Source of the DNA: Porphyrobacter sp. GA68
GTDB lineage: Bacteria > Pseudomonadota > Alphaproteobacteria > Sphingomonadales > Sphingomonadaceae
Reading direction: 5' to 3'
NCBI RefSeq assembly: GCF_022605525.1
Contig: NZ_JAKQYJ010000001.1
Location: 868,001 to 932,000 of the forward strand
DNA: 64,000 nt
Below the pieces are notes generated by a model. It searched no databases and had not been told where the DNA came from. It was given only the letters and a program-made list of their open reading frames with translations. Within the stretch, counting starts at the first letter, position 1, and every line of letters begins with the position of its first letter. A program made the translations under genes and the position numbers. Below, piece after piece: positions 7,321 to 15,547 of the stretch.

Positions 7321-8571
7321 TCAGATGATTCCGGTCTTTCGCCCGGCCTGCGCAAACATGTCGAGGATAGTCTGGACATCCTCTTCCGAATGTTCCGCGC
7401 ACAGCGAACAGCGCAGCAGGGTCATGTTGGCCGGCGTGGCAGGCGGGCGGGCGAGGTTCACGTACAAACCTTCTTCCAGCAACGCGCCCCACATCTGTGC
7501 GCCGCGTTCAAGGTCGGGCATGACCACGGCGATGATGGCGCTCTGCGCCTCGTCAGTGCCCAGGCTGAAGCCAAGCTCGCGCAGGCCGGCATGCAAACGG
7601 CGCGAATTCTCCCACAGATGCGCCCGCCTGTCCGAGCCGCGCATCAGCTTGCGAATGGAAGTCGCCGCCGTCGCCATCACCGATGGCGGCAGCGACGCGG
7701 TAAAGGTGTAGGGGCGGCAGACCAGCCGCAGAATCTCGAACTTGGGATGGTTGGAGACGCAGAAGCCGCCGACCGTTCCGACCGATTTGGAAAAGGTGCC
7801 GATGACGAAGTCGACTTGCTCCAGCACTCCCTGCGCTTCGGCCACGCCGCGCCCGTGTTCGCCAATGAAGCCCATGGAGTGCGCTTCGTCGACCAGCACC
7901 ATCGCACCGTGCCGCTTGGCGATCGCGACCATCTCCTTCAAGGGCGCGACATCGCCGAGCATCGAATAGACGCCTTCCAGCACGACCAGCTTGCCCGCGC
8001 CTTCCGGCACCCGGCGCAGGCGTTTTTCCAAGGCGTCGACGTCATTGTGCTTGAACGGCACGACTTCGGCGTCACCCATCTTGCAGCCGTCCCAGATGCT
8101 GGCATGGCTGTCGATGTCGAGGATGACGTAATCGCCCTTGCCGGCGATTGTACTGATGATGCCCAGGTTCGCCTGATAGCCGGTCGAAAAGACCATGGCG
8201 CCGGACATGTCGTAGAACTCGCGCAGCGCGTTTTCGCAATCCTTGTGCGGAGTATAGGTGCCGTTCAGCACCCGGCTGCCCGTGGTCCCGGTGCCGTAAT
8301 CGCGCAACGCCTGCTCGCCCGCCTGGATCACCTCCGGGTCGAAAGTCATGCCCATGTAGTTGTAAGTGCCGAGCAGGATCGTCTCGCGCCCGTTGCAGAT
8401 CGCGCGGGTGGGCGACAGAACCCGTTCCATGACGAGGTTGAAGGGGTCTTCCTGTCCTTCTGAAAGCAGGTTTTCGCGCATGGCGATCAGCGGATCGAAC
8501 TTGCTGAACAGGTCGGGGCCGTCGCCTTCGCGGACAACCGGCTGGTCCGGTGCAAGGCCGGTGCGGGTCAT
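7321..8571 (-). CDS. spt: Serine palmitoyltransferase
   Basis: A 416-residue PLP enzyme of the alpha-oxoamine synthase family. It condenses L-serine with a fatty acyl thioester to 3-ketodihydrosphingosine, the first step of sphingolipid synthesis that gives sphingomonads their glycosphingolipid outer membrane. Visible residues are His159 in DSHAS stacking on PLP, Asp228 and His231 in VDEAHSMGF, and the Schiff-base Lys262 in GTFSKSVGTVGG. Length matches the Sphingomonas enzyme (about 420). It overlaps the upstream acyl carrier protein gene by 4 bases. Paralogues KBL and ALAS share the fold; the sphingomonad context and dedicated ACP favour SPT. Confidence 0.92.
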   Translation of the reverse strand: MTRTGLAPDQPVVREGDGPDLFSKFDPLIAMRENLLSEGQEDPFNLVMERVLSPTRAICNGRETILLGTYNYMGMTFDPEVIQAGEQALRDYGTGTTGSRVLNGTYTPHKDCENALREFYDMSGAMVFSTGYQANLGIISTIAGKGDYVILDIDSHASIWDGCKMGDAEVVPFKHNDVDALEKRLRRVPEGAGKLVVLEGVYSMLGDVAPLKEMVAIAKRHGAMVLVDEAHSMGFIGEHGRGVAEAQGVLEQVDFVIGTFSKSVGTVGGFCVSNHPKFEILRLVCRPYTFTASLPPSVMATAATSIRKLMRGSDRRAHLWENSRRLHAGLRELGFSLGTDEAQSAIIAVVMPDLERGAQMWGALLEEGLYVNLARPPATPANMTLLRCSLCAEHSEEDVQTILDMFAQAGRKTGII

Positions 8572-8813
8572 GTCCTGTCCTTCAGGCGCGTAACCGCATC
8601 GACGAGCTGGCCGTAGGTCTCGATCTCTGCCTGCTGGTTCATCGAGATGATGATATCGAACTCATCCTCGATCGCGGCGACGAAATCCATCACGGTCAGG
8701 CTGTCGAACTCCAGATCGCCGGCGAAGGTCGTATCCTCGGCGATGGCGGTCTGCGCCTTGTTGAACGGCTCGATGATAGAGCGGATGCGGGTGTCGATCT
8801 CTGCGCGGTCCAT
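8568..8813 (-). CDS. Acyl carrier protein for sphingolipid synthesis
   Basis: An 81-residue acyl carrier protein. The phosphopantetheine attachment site is Ser38 in LEFDSLTVMDF, and helices II-III follow in standard order. It is not the fatty-acid synthase ACP by context: it immediately precedes and overlaps spt (ATGA), as in Sphingomonas and Caulobacter, where a dedicated ACP supplies the acyl thioester. That role is inferred from coupling with spt and agrees with what is known for bacterial SPTs. Cytoplasmic. Confidence 0.88.
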   Translation of the reverse strand: MDRAEIDTRIRSIIEPFNKAQTAIAEDTTFAGDLEFDSLTVMDFVAAIEDEFDIIISMNQQAEIETYGQLVDAVTRLKDRT

Positions 8814-8866
8814 GACCGGTGGGCAAAGCGGGCCGCGCCGCGTCTGTCAAGTTTGTGGCGGCAGGC

Positions 8867-9235
8867 TCAGGCGGCGAACAACCGCTCAACCGAGGCGATG
8901 AAGGGACGGATCGAAACGGGCTTGGACAGGTATTCCGCCGCCCCGGCGTCGCGAATCCGCTCCTCGTCTCCCTTGCCTGCATAGGCTGTCACCGCCAGCA
9001 CGGGAACATGGGACAGCGCCTGATCCTTCTTCAGCGCGGTGATCAGGTCCAGCCCCGAGACGTGCGGCAGATGGATGTCCATGATGATGAGGTCGGGGCT
9101 GAACGATCTGGCCACCCCCAGCACGTCGCCTCCATCGGCCACAGGCTCGACCGTGAAACCGTTGGCTTTTAAGATGTCGCAGAACAGTTTCCGATTAAGG
9201 TCATTGTCCTCGACAACGAGCACGCGCTTCGGCAA
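8867..9235 (-). CDS. Single-domain response regulator (DivK-like receiver)
   Basis: A 122-residue stand-alone receiver domain. The acidic pocket is Glu9-Asp10 with phospho-acceptor Asp53 in IIMDIHLPHVSGLD, and LAVTAYA and the conserved Lys in YLSKPV complete the set. No output domain. It closely resembles DivK, which in alphaproteobacteria relays phosphorylation to kinases controlling CtrA; ctrA lies 12 kb away in this window. The divergent neighbour is DUF3572, an arrangement I recall from other alphaproteobacteria. Naming it divK would need comparison with any second receiver in the genome. Confidence 0.78.
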   Translation of the reverse strand: MPKRVLVVEDNDLNRKLFCDILKANGFTVEPVADGGDVLGVARSFSPDLIIMDIHLPHVSGLDLITALKKDQALSHVPVLAVTAYAGKGDEERIRDAGAAEYLSKPVSIRPFIASVERLFAA

Positions 9236-9286
9236 GTGAACGTTACCCCCTGATTAACTAACTACGTCTGAAAAAGGAAAAGCGCA

Positions 9287-9562
9287 ATTCCGATAAGGAT
9301 TTCCGAACAACCCCCGGCAGCCGATACTCTGGCGCTCAACGCGCTGGTCTGGATCCTCCAGGACGAACGGCGCGCGGACCGGCTGCTGGCCATGACCGGA
9401 TTGACGGTGCAGGACCTGCGCGCCGGCGTGACCGAGCGCGCGGTGCAGGCTGCGGTGCTGGAGTTTCTCGCCGGGCACGAGGCGGACCTTCTGGCCGCCG
9501 CCGAAGGGTTGCAGGTGCCACCCGAGGCGCTCGCCGCGGCTGGCCGCGAGCTTGCCCGATGA
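9287..9562 (+). CDS. DUF3572 family protein with a probable ATT start
   Basis: A frame of about 91 residues encoding a clear DUF3572 protein: TLALNALVWILQDERRADRL, then LTVQDLRAGV, LEFLAGHEADLL and VPPEALAAAG. All helical and cytoplasmic, with no known function. The frame is closed upstream by a TGA at 9269 and contains no ATG, GTG or TTG before the conserved region (the first internal ATG is 25 codons into it). ATT at 9287, with AAGGA 8-9 bases before it, is the best start; ATT at 9299 is the alternative. The stop overlaps the HAD gene start as ATGA. Easy to miss in automated annotation because of the start. Confidence 0.75.
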   Translation: MPIRISEQPPAADTLALNALVWILQDERRADRLLAMTGLTVQDLRAGVTERAVQAAVLEFLAGHEADLLAAAEGLQVPPEALAAAGRELAR

Positions 9563-10221
9563 ACGCGGGTCCGGCCGATCCCCGCCCGCTGATCGTGTGC
9601 GACTGCGACGAGGTGCTGCTGCACATGGTGACGCACTTCCGCGATTGGCTGGCGGAAACGCAGGGCGTCACCTTCAACCTTGGCAGCCACAATTTCGCCG
9701 AGGCGATGCGGTATGAGGGCAGCGGCGAACCGGTAGCGCCCGATGAGATCTGGCGCCTGCTCGGCAGCTTCTTCGACACGGAGATGGACCGGCAACATCC
9801 GATCGAAGGGGCTGTTCATGCGCTCAACACGCTGGCGCACCATGCGGATGTCGTGATCCTCACCAACCTCGTTGATGCACGGCGCGAACACCGTGCGCAG
9901 CAGCTCGCCACCCATGGCATCGACGCCAGGGTTTACACGAATCAGGGGCCGAAAGGCCCGGCGCTGGCACGGATCGTCGAGGAATACCGGCCCAGCCGCA
10001 CTTTTTTCATCGACGACCTGGCGCAGCACCACCGTTCCGCCAGGGAAACGGTGCCCGGCGTCGTCACCCTGCACCTGTGCGGCGAGGCGCTGCTTGCCCC
10101 GCACATCCCATGTGCCCACAGCGCCGGCCACGCCGATGCCCGCATCGACACATGGGACGAAGCATTGCCCTGGCTGCTGGAACAGCTGGGCGTCGAACAC
10201 CAACAGGAGAAAACAGCATGA
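9559..10221 (+). CDS. HAD-superfamily hydrolase
   Basis: A 220-residue haloacid-dehalogenase-type protein. Motif I is VCDCDEVL with Asp15 (nucleophile) and Asp17, motif II is VVILTN near residue 100, the conserved Lys is in NQGPKGPALA, and motif IV is TFFIDDL near 155. These residues suit a phosphatase, but the substrate cannot be read from the sequence. It overlaps DUF3572 upstream and the RidA gene downstream by 4 bases each, so the three proteins are made together. Pairing with RidA raises the idea of metabolite damage control. Confidence 0.78.
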   Translation: MNAGPADPRPLIVCDCDEVLLHMVTHFRDWLAETQGVTFNLGSHNFAEAMRYEGSGEPVAPDEIWRLLGSFFDTEMDRQHPIEGAVHALNTLAHHADVVILTNLVDARREHRAQQLATHGIDARVYTNQGPKGPALARIVEEYRPSRTFFIDDLAQHHRSARETVPGVVTLHLCGEALLAPHIPCAHSAGHADARIDTWDEALPWLLEQLGVEHQQEKTA

Positions 10222-10673
10222 CGGTTGCCGATCGGCTCAAGGAACTGGGAATCACTCTGCCCAAGGCAGCCGCGCCGGTCGCCAGTTACCAGCCGCTGGT
10301 GGTGGAGAGCGGGGTCGTCCACCTGTCCGGCCAGCTACCGTTTGTGAATGGTGCGCTGGTCACCGGCCGGCTGGGAGCGGACGTTGCGCTTGAACAGGGG
10401 CAGGACGCGGCGCGCGCCTGCGGCCTGATGATCCTGGCACAACTGGAGGCGCACGGTCTGCTCGAACGGGTCCGGCAGGTGGTGAAGCTGGGGGTGTTCG
10501 TTTCCTCCGCCCCCGATTTCCACGACCAGCCGAAGGTCGCAAATGGCGCATCGGACCTGATGGCAGAGGTGTTCGGCGATAGGGGCCGGCACGCCCGCAG
10601 TGCCGTCGGCGTAGCGGTTCTGCCGCTCAATGCCGCGGTGGAAGTGGACGCCATTATCGCGCTGCGGGATTGA
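10218..10673 (+). CDS. RidA-family (YjgF) protein
   Basis: A 151-residue Rid-family protein of the longer subtype common in alphaproteobacteria: SGQLPFVNGALVTGRLG, LEAHGLLERVRQVVKLGVFV and GRHARSAVGVAVLPLNAAVE. Archetypal RidA deaminates reactive 2-aminoacrylate and related enamines, using an Arg in the (H/P)ARSAV segment, which is present here. The ATG at 10218 overlaps the HAD stop (ATGA) and is preceded by ACAGGAG. Longer upstream in-frame starts would run through the HAD gene and are rejected. The subfamily is not decided, so imine deaminase activity is inferred. Confidence 0.85.
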   Translation: MTVADRLKELGITLPKAAAPVASYQPLVVESGVVHLSGQLPFVNGALVTGRLGADVALEQGQDAARACGLMILAQLEAHGLLERVRQVVKLGVFVSSAPDFHDQPKVANGASDLMAEVFGDRGRHARSAVGVAVLPLNAAVEVDAIIALRD

Positions 10674-10806
10674 GCGCGGCGACTGCGCTGCCAAGCGAGC
10701 CCCTGCCGTCACGGCGGCGGGGGACCTGCCTTCTGGCGAGCTCAACAATGCCGCTTGCGGGTTGGGGCACCTTGTACCGGTCGACAGAGCCTATATCTCC
10801 GGTTCA

Positions 10807-11940
10807 ATGGCTGACCAGGAACTGCGGGCGCGGGTGGAAGGCGCGGTGGGCGCTGTCGGGCAGGGCGACTGGGACCGTCTCGCCGGCGCCAATCCGTTCA
10901 CCAGCCATGCATTCCTCACCGCCCTAGAGGATTCCGGCAGCGTCGGGCCGGGCACGGGCTGGCAACCAGCGCCCGTCCTGCTGGAGGATGACGGCGGCAA
11001 TCTGCTGGGCGCGCTGCCCGCCTATGTGAAGGGGCACAGCCAGGGCGAATACGTGTTCGACCATGCCTTCGCCGACGCGTTCGAGCGGGCAGGCGGGCGC
11101 TACTATCCCAAGTTGCAGATCGCCGTGCCGTTCACTCCGGCGACCGGACCGCGGATCCTGTGCCAGGACAGGCAGCATTCGCTCCTGCTGCTGAGCGCGG
11201 CGGAAGAGCTGTGCCGGCAGAACGGCTTCTCCAGTGCGCATGCCACTTTCATCGCGCCCGAACAGGTGCCGCTGTTCGCCAGCGCGGGCTGGCTGCTGCG
11301 AACGGATATCCAGTTCCATTGGCACAACGGGGGCTATGCCAGCTTTGACGACTTTCTGGTGACACTTGCCTCGCGCAAGCGCAAGGATGTGCGCAAGGAG
11401 CGCGCCGCCGCGCAGCAGGGCGTCACGATCGTCCACCTGCGCGGCGGCGAGATCGAGCCGTGGCACTGGGACGCGTTCTGGACTTTCTATCAGGACACCG
11501 GCGCGCGCAAATGGGGCCGGCCCTATCTTACCCGCGCGGCGTTCGACCTTTTCGCGGAGCGGATGGGCGACAGCGTGCTGCTCATCCTCGCGCTGGCGGA
11601 CGGTGTGCCGGTGGCCGGTGCGCTCAACTTTGTTGGCCCGGACGCGCTGTACGGCCGGTACTGGGGCTGTGTCCTCGACAAGCCCTTCCTCCATTTCGAA
11701 CTGTGTTACTACCAGGCCATCGAAGCCGCGATCGCGCTGAGACTGTCCCGGGTCGAAGCGGGCGCACAGGGCGGCCACAAGCTGGCGAGGGGTTACGAGC
11801 CGGTGGCAACCGTGTCGGCCCACTGGATTGCCGACAAGGGTTTCCGGCGGGCGGTCGCCGATTACCTCGACCAGGAGCGGCGCGGCATCGCGCTCGAGCA
11901 ACTGGCGCTGGCCGAGCGCACCCCGTACCGCAAGGATTAG
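10807..11940 (+). CDS. DUF482/GNAT-fold acyltransferase-like protein (peptidogalycan-type)
   Basis: A 377-residue protein of the DUF482 family, annotated as GNAT-fold N-acyltransferase or peptidogalycan synthesis protein. Landmarks are NPFTSHAFLTALEDSGSVG near the N-terminus, ASRKRKDVRKER near 195, GRPYLTRAAFDLF, and GARKW and RVEAGAQGGHKLARGYEP toward the end, a pattern shared by the family. It resembles FemAB-like tandem GNAT proteins, so transfer of an aminoacyl or acyl group is likely; the acceptor is unknown. I start at the ATG at 10807, which gives the usual N-terminus. Follows RidA by 133 bases. It converges with, and overlaps by 4 bases, the Sel1 gene. Confidence 0.8.
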   Translation: MADQELRARVEGAVGAVGQGDWDRLAGANPFTSHAFLTALEDSGSVGPGTGWQPAPVLLEDDGGNLLGALPAYVKGHSQGEYVFDHAFADAFERAGGRYYPKLQIAVPFTPATGPRILCQDRQHSLLLLSAAEELCRQNGFSSAHATFIAPEQVPLFASAGWLLRTDIQFHWHNGGYASFDDFLVTLASRKRKDVRKERAAAQQGVTIVHLRGGEIEPWHWDAFWTFYQDTGARKWGRPYLTRAAFDLFAERMGDSVLLILALADGVPVAGALNFVGPDALYGRYWGCVLDKPFLHFELCYYQAIEAAIALRLSRVEAGAQGGHKLARGYEPVATVSAHWIADKGFRRAVADYLDQERRGIALEQLALAERTPYRKD

Positions 11941-12269
11941 GCCGCCCGGCGGCGGCCCACTTGCAGCCAGGCCCGTGCGCGCCGCTGTGCTTCGGCGATT
12001 TCACGGGCGGTCATCTCGTCGGCCACTTCGGCCCGGCAGATCGCCGCATCCACGTGACCGAGCGAGGCGGCGATGTTGAGCCAGCGGTGCGCTTCCACCA
12101 GGTCGCAGGCCAGCCCGTTGCTGCCGGTGGAGTAGGCGACCCCCAGGCTGTAAAGCGCGTCCTCGTCGCCTCCGCAATGCTGTGCCAGATGATCGGCGAT
12201 GATTGTATTGGCCGTCGCGGTCTGGTGAATAATTCCGCAGCCCCCTGCGATCGATGTCAGTTCAGGCAT
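11937..12269 (-). CDS. Small Sel1-repeat protein
   Basis: A 110-residue protein with Sel1-like (TPR-related) repeats: ALYSLGVAYSTGSNGLACDL, then VEAHRWLNIAASLGHVDAAI and a following helical pair. Sel1 repeats mediate protein-protein contacts. There is no signal peptide and no catalytic domain. The start at 12269 is supported by AGGGGG about 7 bases upstream. The family is common in sphingomonads as a short single-domain form; the partner is unknown. Stop codons of this gene and the acyltransferase overlap head to head. Confidence 0.75.
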   Translation of the reverse strand: MPELTSIAGGCGIIHQTATANTIIADHLAQHCGGDEDALYSLGVAYSTGSNGLACDLVEAHRWLNIAASLGHVDAAICRAEVADEMTAREIAEAQRRARAWLQVGRRRAA

Positions 12270-12404
12270 TTTGTTTCCCCCTGCCGTGCTCCTGTGTAGA
12301 AGAAGCTTGCAGGGGAAGTTGGCAGGGCATGGTCACTAAATCGTTAACGCCGGCTCGCTGCCCCTGCGCGGGCCCGCATCCTGCGGGAAATCAGGCATTT
12401 CGCC

Positions 12405-12433
12405 TTGTGCCGGCAGAACCCCTTGCCTATAGG
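12405..12433 (+). promoter_or_regulatory. Candidate sigma-70 promoter of dksA
   Basis: TTGTGC (12405-12410), a 17-base spacer, and TATAGG (12428-12433). It gives a leader of about 80 bases before the dksA start. Score is by eye only. Confidence 0.5.
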
Positions 12434-12520
12434 CCGCGCCAACAAGCGGCGGCGATGCGGGGTTGGGACACAACCGGTACGTTCGGCTCGGTGGCCCCGG
12501 AAGGCAGGTCGAGAGGTTTG

Positions 12521-12979
12521 ATGGGCGCAGCTTCGCAAAGAGAAACCGAGGTCCTCGAAAGGGCCAGGAAGGCCGTGCCCCCAGGCTATGTGCCGTCCGA
12601 GGACGAAGAATACATGAACCCGCAGCAGCAGGAGTACTTCCGTGTCCTGCTGCTGGAATGGAAAGCGTCCATCAGGGACGCCGCCCGCCAGACGCGGGAA
12701 TCCTTGCAGGATGGGCCGATCCGCGAACCCGATCTGAACGACCGCGCCTCCAGCGAGGCGGACTGGGGCATCGAACTGAGGACGCGCGACCGCCAGCGCA
12801 AGCTCATTGCCAAGATCGAGGCAGCCCTGCGCCTGCTGGACGACGGGGAGTACGGGTACTGCGAAGTGACCGGCGACCCGATCGGGCTGAAGCGCCTGAT
12901 CGCCCGGCCGGTGGCGACCATGACCGTGGAAGCGCAGGAAGCCCATGAACGGCGGGAAAAGGTGTCGCGAGACGACTAG
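12521..12979 (+). CDS. dksA: RNA polymerase-binding transcription factor DksA (zinc-site variant)
   Basis: A 152-residue DksA. The coiled-coil tip that enters the RNA polymerase secondary channel is intact: Asp71, Asp74 and Ala76 in DLNDRASSEADW, the same numbering as Escherichia coli DksA. The C-terminal finger keeps only Cys114 (YGYCEVTGDPIG). The positions of the other three zinc ligands (117, 135, 138) are Thr, Thr and Ala, so a canonical zinc site cannot form. Low-cysteine DksA forms are known in alphaproteobacteria and Pseudomonas. The protein should adjust transcription with ppGpp. Start chosen at 12521 because GAGAGG lies just upstream and the length matches the family. Confidence 0.92.
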   Translation: MGAASQRETEVLERARKAVPPGYVPSEDEEYMNPQQQEYFRVLLLEWKASIRDAARQTRESLQDGPIREPDLNDRASSEADWGIELRTRDRQRKLIAKIEAALRLLDDGEYGYCEVTGDPIGLKRLIARPVATMTVEAQEAHERREKVSRDD

Positions 12980-13180
12980 AATGCTGGCGGAAGGGTTTAC
13001 TCTCGCAGGCAAACTGTCCCATAATAGACGAAGGGCCAGAAAAGCTGGCGGGACAGGTCGCAAACCGAGCCGGATGCTAATATCTTGTTAGCCGCATTGG
13101 GCCTAGCGAACCTGGCCGTAGCCGCCCGCATGATCGGCGCGCCAGAGTTTGACGGCACAGACTAGTGCGAGGAGTAGCAA

Positions 13181-13564
13181 ATGGCCGGCGTTGAAACCAG
13201 AAGCACAGGCCGCGACAGCCTGTTTCTGCTTGCCGACCTGATGGTGGGAACGGCGGAAACCCGGCACCGGGTGAAAATTCGCAACCTTTCGGCGCTCGGC
13301 CTCATGGCGGAAGGCGATGTTCCGGTCATGCGGGGCAGCCGGGTTCATGTGGACGCGCGGGCGGCCGGGGTTCTTTCCGGCACGGTCGCGTGGCGGGAAG
13401 GGAGCCGCTTCGGCATCGCGTTCGAGGCGGAAATCGACCCCAACAAGGTGCGCGAGGCGCTGGTGTCACCCCGCGTGGAAGCGCCCAAACCGATGCCCTA
13501 TGCCGCCCGGTTGAGCGCTGTCACCACCTACCGGGCCGACCCTGCCAAGCTGCGCAAGATCTGA
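13181..13564 (+). CDS. PilZ-domain protein
   Basis: A 127-residue protein consisting of a PilZ-type beta barrel: TRSTGRDSLFLLADL, RHRVKIRNLSALGLMAEG (the N-SxxG element), then GTVAWREGSRFGIAFE. The canonical RxxxR c-di-GMP contact before the barrel is degenerate (TRSTGRD), so nucleotide binding is not assured. The NLSxxG motif is preserved as NLSALG. It sits alone after dksA with a 200-base gap and GGAGTAG before the ATG. Effector role in motility or surface behaviour is possible but not shown. Confidence 0.8.
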   Translation: MAGVETRSTGRDSLFLLADLMVGTAETRHRVKIRNLSALGLMAEGDVPVMRGSRVHVDARAAGVLSGTVAWREGSRFGIAFEAEIDPNKVREALVSPRVEAPKPMPYAARLSAVTTYRADPAKLRKI

Positions 13565-13571
13565 CCGCGCA

Positions 13572-14921
13572 TCACGTGACCTGAGCGCGGGTAGCAAACC
13601 GCGGCTGGCGCCATTCACCTGAACGCAGCACCTCGGCCAGGTGCCGCGCTGCATCCGCGACATCGCGGAACCGCAAATAGGCGGGCGAAAAGCCAAGGCG
13701 CAGCACATCGGGTTCGCGAAAGTCGCCGATCACCCCGCGGGCAATCAGCGCCTGGGTCACGGCATACGCGTTCTCGTGCCGGAACGACAGCTGGCTGCCG
13801 CGCCTTGCCGGATCGGCCAGGCTGACGCAGTGAAGTTCGTGGCGAGCTGCGGAGCACCCGGCCGGCGCGCCTTCAGCTGTGCCGGACGGGCAGGATGCTG
13901 GGGCCGGCGTCGCCTCCGGCAGATCGCCTGACGCCTGCAGACAGCGCAGAAAAAACTCCGACAGGGCACGCGACTTTGCAGCCAGCCGCGTCACCCCGAT
14001 TTCCGCCACCAGGTCCACCCCCACCTCAAGCGCGGCAAGGCCAAGGATGGGCGGGGTGCCGGCCAGCAAGCGGGCAACGCCGGCGGCCGGACTGTAATCG
14101 TCCTCGAAAGCGAACGGCCGGGCGTGTCCGAACCATCCGGTCAGCGGCTGTGCAAGGCGCGCATGGTGCCGCTCCGCCACGAACGCGAAGGCCGGTGCGC
14201 CTGGACCACCGTTCAGATACTTGTAGCCGCACCCCACCGCGAAATCTGCCCCGCAGTGGCCCAGATCGACCTCCACCGCCCCGGTGCTGTGCGACAGATC
14301 CCATAACACGAACGCGCCCGCACGGTGAGCCATGCGGGTGAGTTCGGCCATGTCGTGCATGGCGCCGGTGCGGTAATGCACATGTGTCAGCAGGAGCAGC
14401 GCGACATCTTCGTCCAGCGCGTCGGCCAGCTGATCGGCCGGGGCAAGCCGCCGCTGCGCCAGCCCCTGCGCCTCCAGACCAGCGATCATGTAAAGATCGG
14501 TGGGAAAGTTCCCTGGCTCGGACAGGATAACCTTGCGACGATGTCCCTGCGCGCCAGACTGCATCGCCAGCGCCGCCGAAATCAGCTTGAAGATGTTCAC
14601 CGATGTGCTGTCGCAGGCGATCACCTCGTGCGGCTGCGCGCCGATCAGCGGAGCGATCTTCGTGCCCACCCGCTGGGGCAGATCAACCCAGCCCGGCGCG
14701 CGCTCTCCGTTCAGGTCAGGGGCGCCGTTCCAGCTGCGGATCAGCCCTTCACCCCATTCACGGCGAACCACAGCCTCCAGCCTCGCGGCCGTGTCCCTCG
14801 GCAGCGCGCCCAGCGAATTGCCGTCTAGATAGATGACTCCGCCGGGCAGAAGAAAGCGGTCGCGGAACGCCGCCAGCGGGTCGGCCGCATCCAGCCGCCG
14901 CGCTTCTTCCGCCGGGTTCAT
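13572..14921 (-). CDS. kynU: Kynureninase
   Basis: A 449-residue PLP enzyme cleaving kynurenine to anthranilate and alanine. Family landmarks are VIYLDGNSLGALPRDT, ACDSTSVNIFKLISAAL, the LWDLSHSTGAVEVDL segment holding the PLP-contacting Asp, and the Schiff-base lysine in GCGYKYLNGGPGAPAF. It is the last gene of kynA-kynB-kynU; its ATG overlaps the kynB stop. An in-frame ATG 27 bases earlier is less likely because it lies inside kynB. A Pro/Ala-rich insertion (about residues 345-372) sits near the C-terminal domain. No kynurenine 3-monooxygenase is adjacent, so the operon as seen ends at anthranilate. Confidence 0.93.
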   Translation of the reverse strand: MNPAEEARRLDAADPLAAFRDRFLLPGGVIYLDGNSLGALPRDTAARLEAVVRREWGEGLIRSWNGAPDLNGERAPGWVDLPQRVGTKIAPLIGAQPHEVIACDSTSVNIFKLISAALAMQSGAQGHRRKVILSEPGNFPTDLYMIAGLEAQGLAQRRLAPADQLADALDEDVALLLLTHVHYRTGAMHDMAELTRMAHRAGAFVLWDLSHSTGAVEVDLGHCGADFAVGCGYKYLNGGPGAPAFAFVAERHHARLAQPLTGWFGHARPFAFEDDYSPAAGVARLLAGTPPILGLAALEVGVDLVAEIGVTRLAAKSRALSEFFLRCLQASGDLPEATPAPASCPSGTAEGAPAGCSAARHELHCVSLADPARRGSQLSFRHENAYAVTQALIARGVIGDFREPDVLRLGFSPAYLRFRDVADAARHLAEVLRSGEWRQPRFATRAQVT

Positions 14922-15547
14922 GCCAGCTCCCTCAGCACGGCGCGGCACAGGCCGGCATCGCCGCCCTGAACCTTCAGCGGCAGGGCAATCAGCTCGTACC
15001 GGCCAGGCGGCACCGCGTCGAGCACCAGCCCTTCCAGGATGCGCATGTCAGCCGCCAGCACTGCCTTGTGCGCGGCCATGTCCTTGCTGTCCTGCGGGTC
15101 GAGCGAGGGCGCATCGGTGCCGATCAGCACGACCCCCTGTTCGGCCAGCCAGCCGATCGTAGCGGGCGCGATCGGGATGAAGGCGGATTGCCATTCATCT
15201 TGCGGGAACTGAGCAAAGGTGCGCAGCAAAACGCGCACGGCGCCATTCAGCGGCGGCAGGTCATCGATCTCCACCGTCCGGCCCGCCGCGCCGCGCGCAT
15301 CCACCAGCAGACATTCGCCAAGATACGGGGTAAGGTCCAGCGCCGCCGCATCCATCCCGCCCTGTGCATAATGCAGGGGCGCATCGGCATGGGTGCCGGA
15401 GTGGGTGCTCATGGTCATCCGGCCGACATTCACCGGCACGCCGTGCTCCATCTGCCAGACCCGCTCAAAGGCGAACGGGGTGTCGCCCGGCCAGACCGGC
15501 AGGTCGGGCCGCAGCGTCTGCGAGATGTCCCAGACGCGGCGGCTCAC
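14918..15547 (-). CDS. kynB: Arylformamidase (kynurenine formamidase)
   Basis: A 209-residue metal-dependent cyclase-type hydrolase that converts N-formylkynurenine to kynurenine. The signature HSGTHADAP carries zinc ligands, preceded by WPGDTPF and followed by IGTDAPSLDPQDS near the C-terminal third. The start is the GTG at 15547, which overlaps the kynA stop (GTGA) and yields VSRRVWDISQTL, the normal family N-terminus. A longer open frame upstream is inside kynA and is rejected. Dimeric and cytoplasmic by family knowledge. Confidence 0.92.
   Translation of the reverse strand: MSRRVWDISQTLRPDLPVWPGDTPFAFERVWQMEHGVPVNVGRMTMSTHSGTHADAPLHYAQGGMDAAALDLTPYLGECLLVDARGAAGRTVEIDDLPPLNGAVRVLLRTFAQFPQDEWQSAFIPIAPATIGWLAEQGVVLIGTDAPSLDPQDSKDMAAHKAVLAADMRILEGLVLDAVPPGRYELIALPLKVQGGDAGLCRAVLRELA

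Noticed and set aside
6484-8463. A 659-residue plus-strand frame
   Set aside because: It covers the stress gene, an intergenic gap and spt on the opposite strand; composition is shadow-like and it has no ribosome-binding site.
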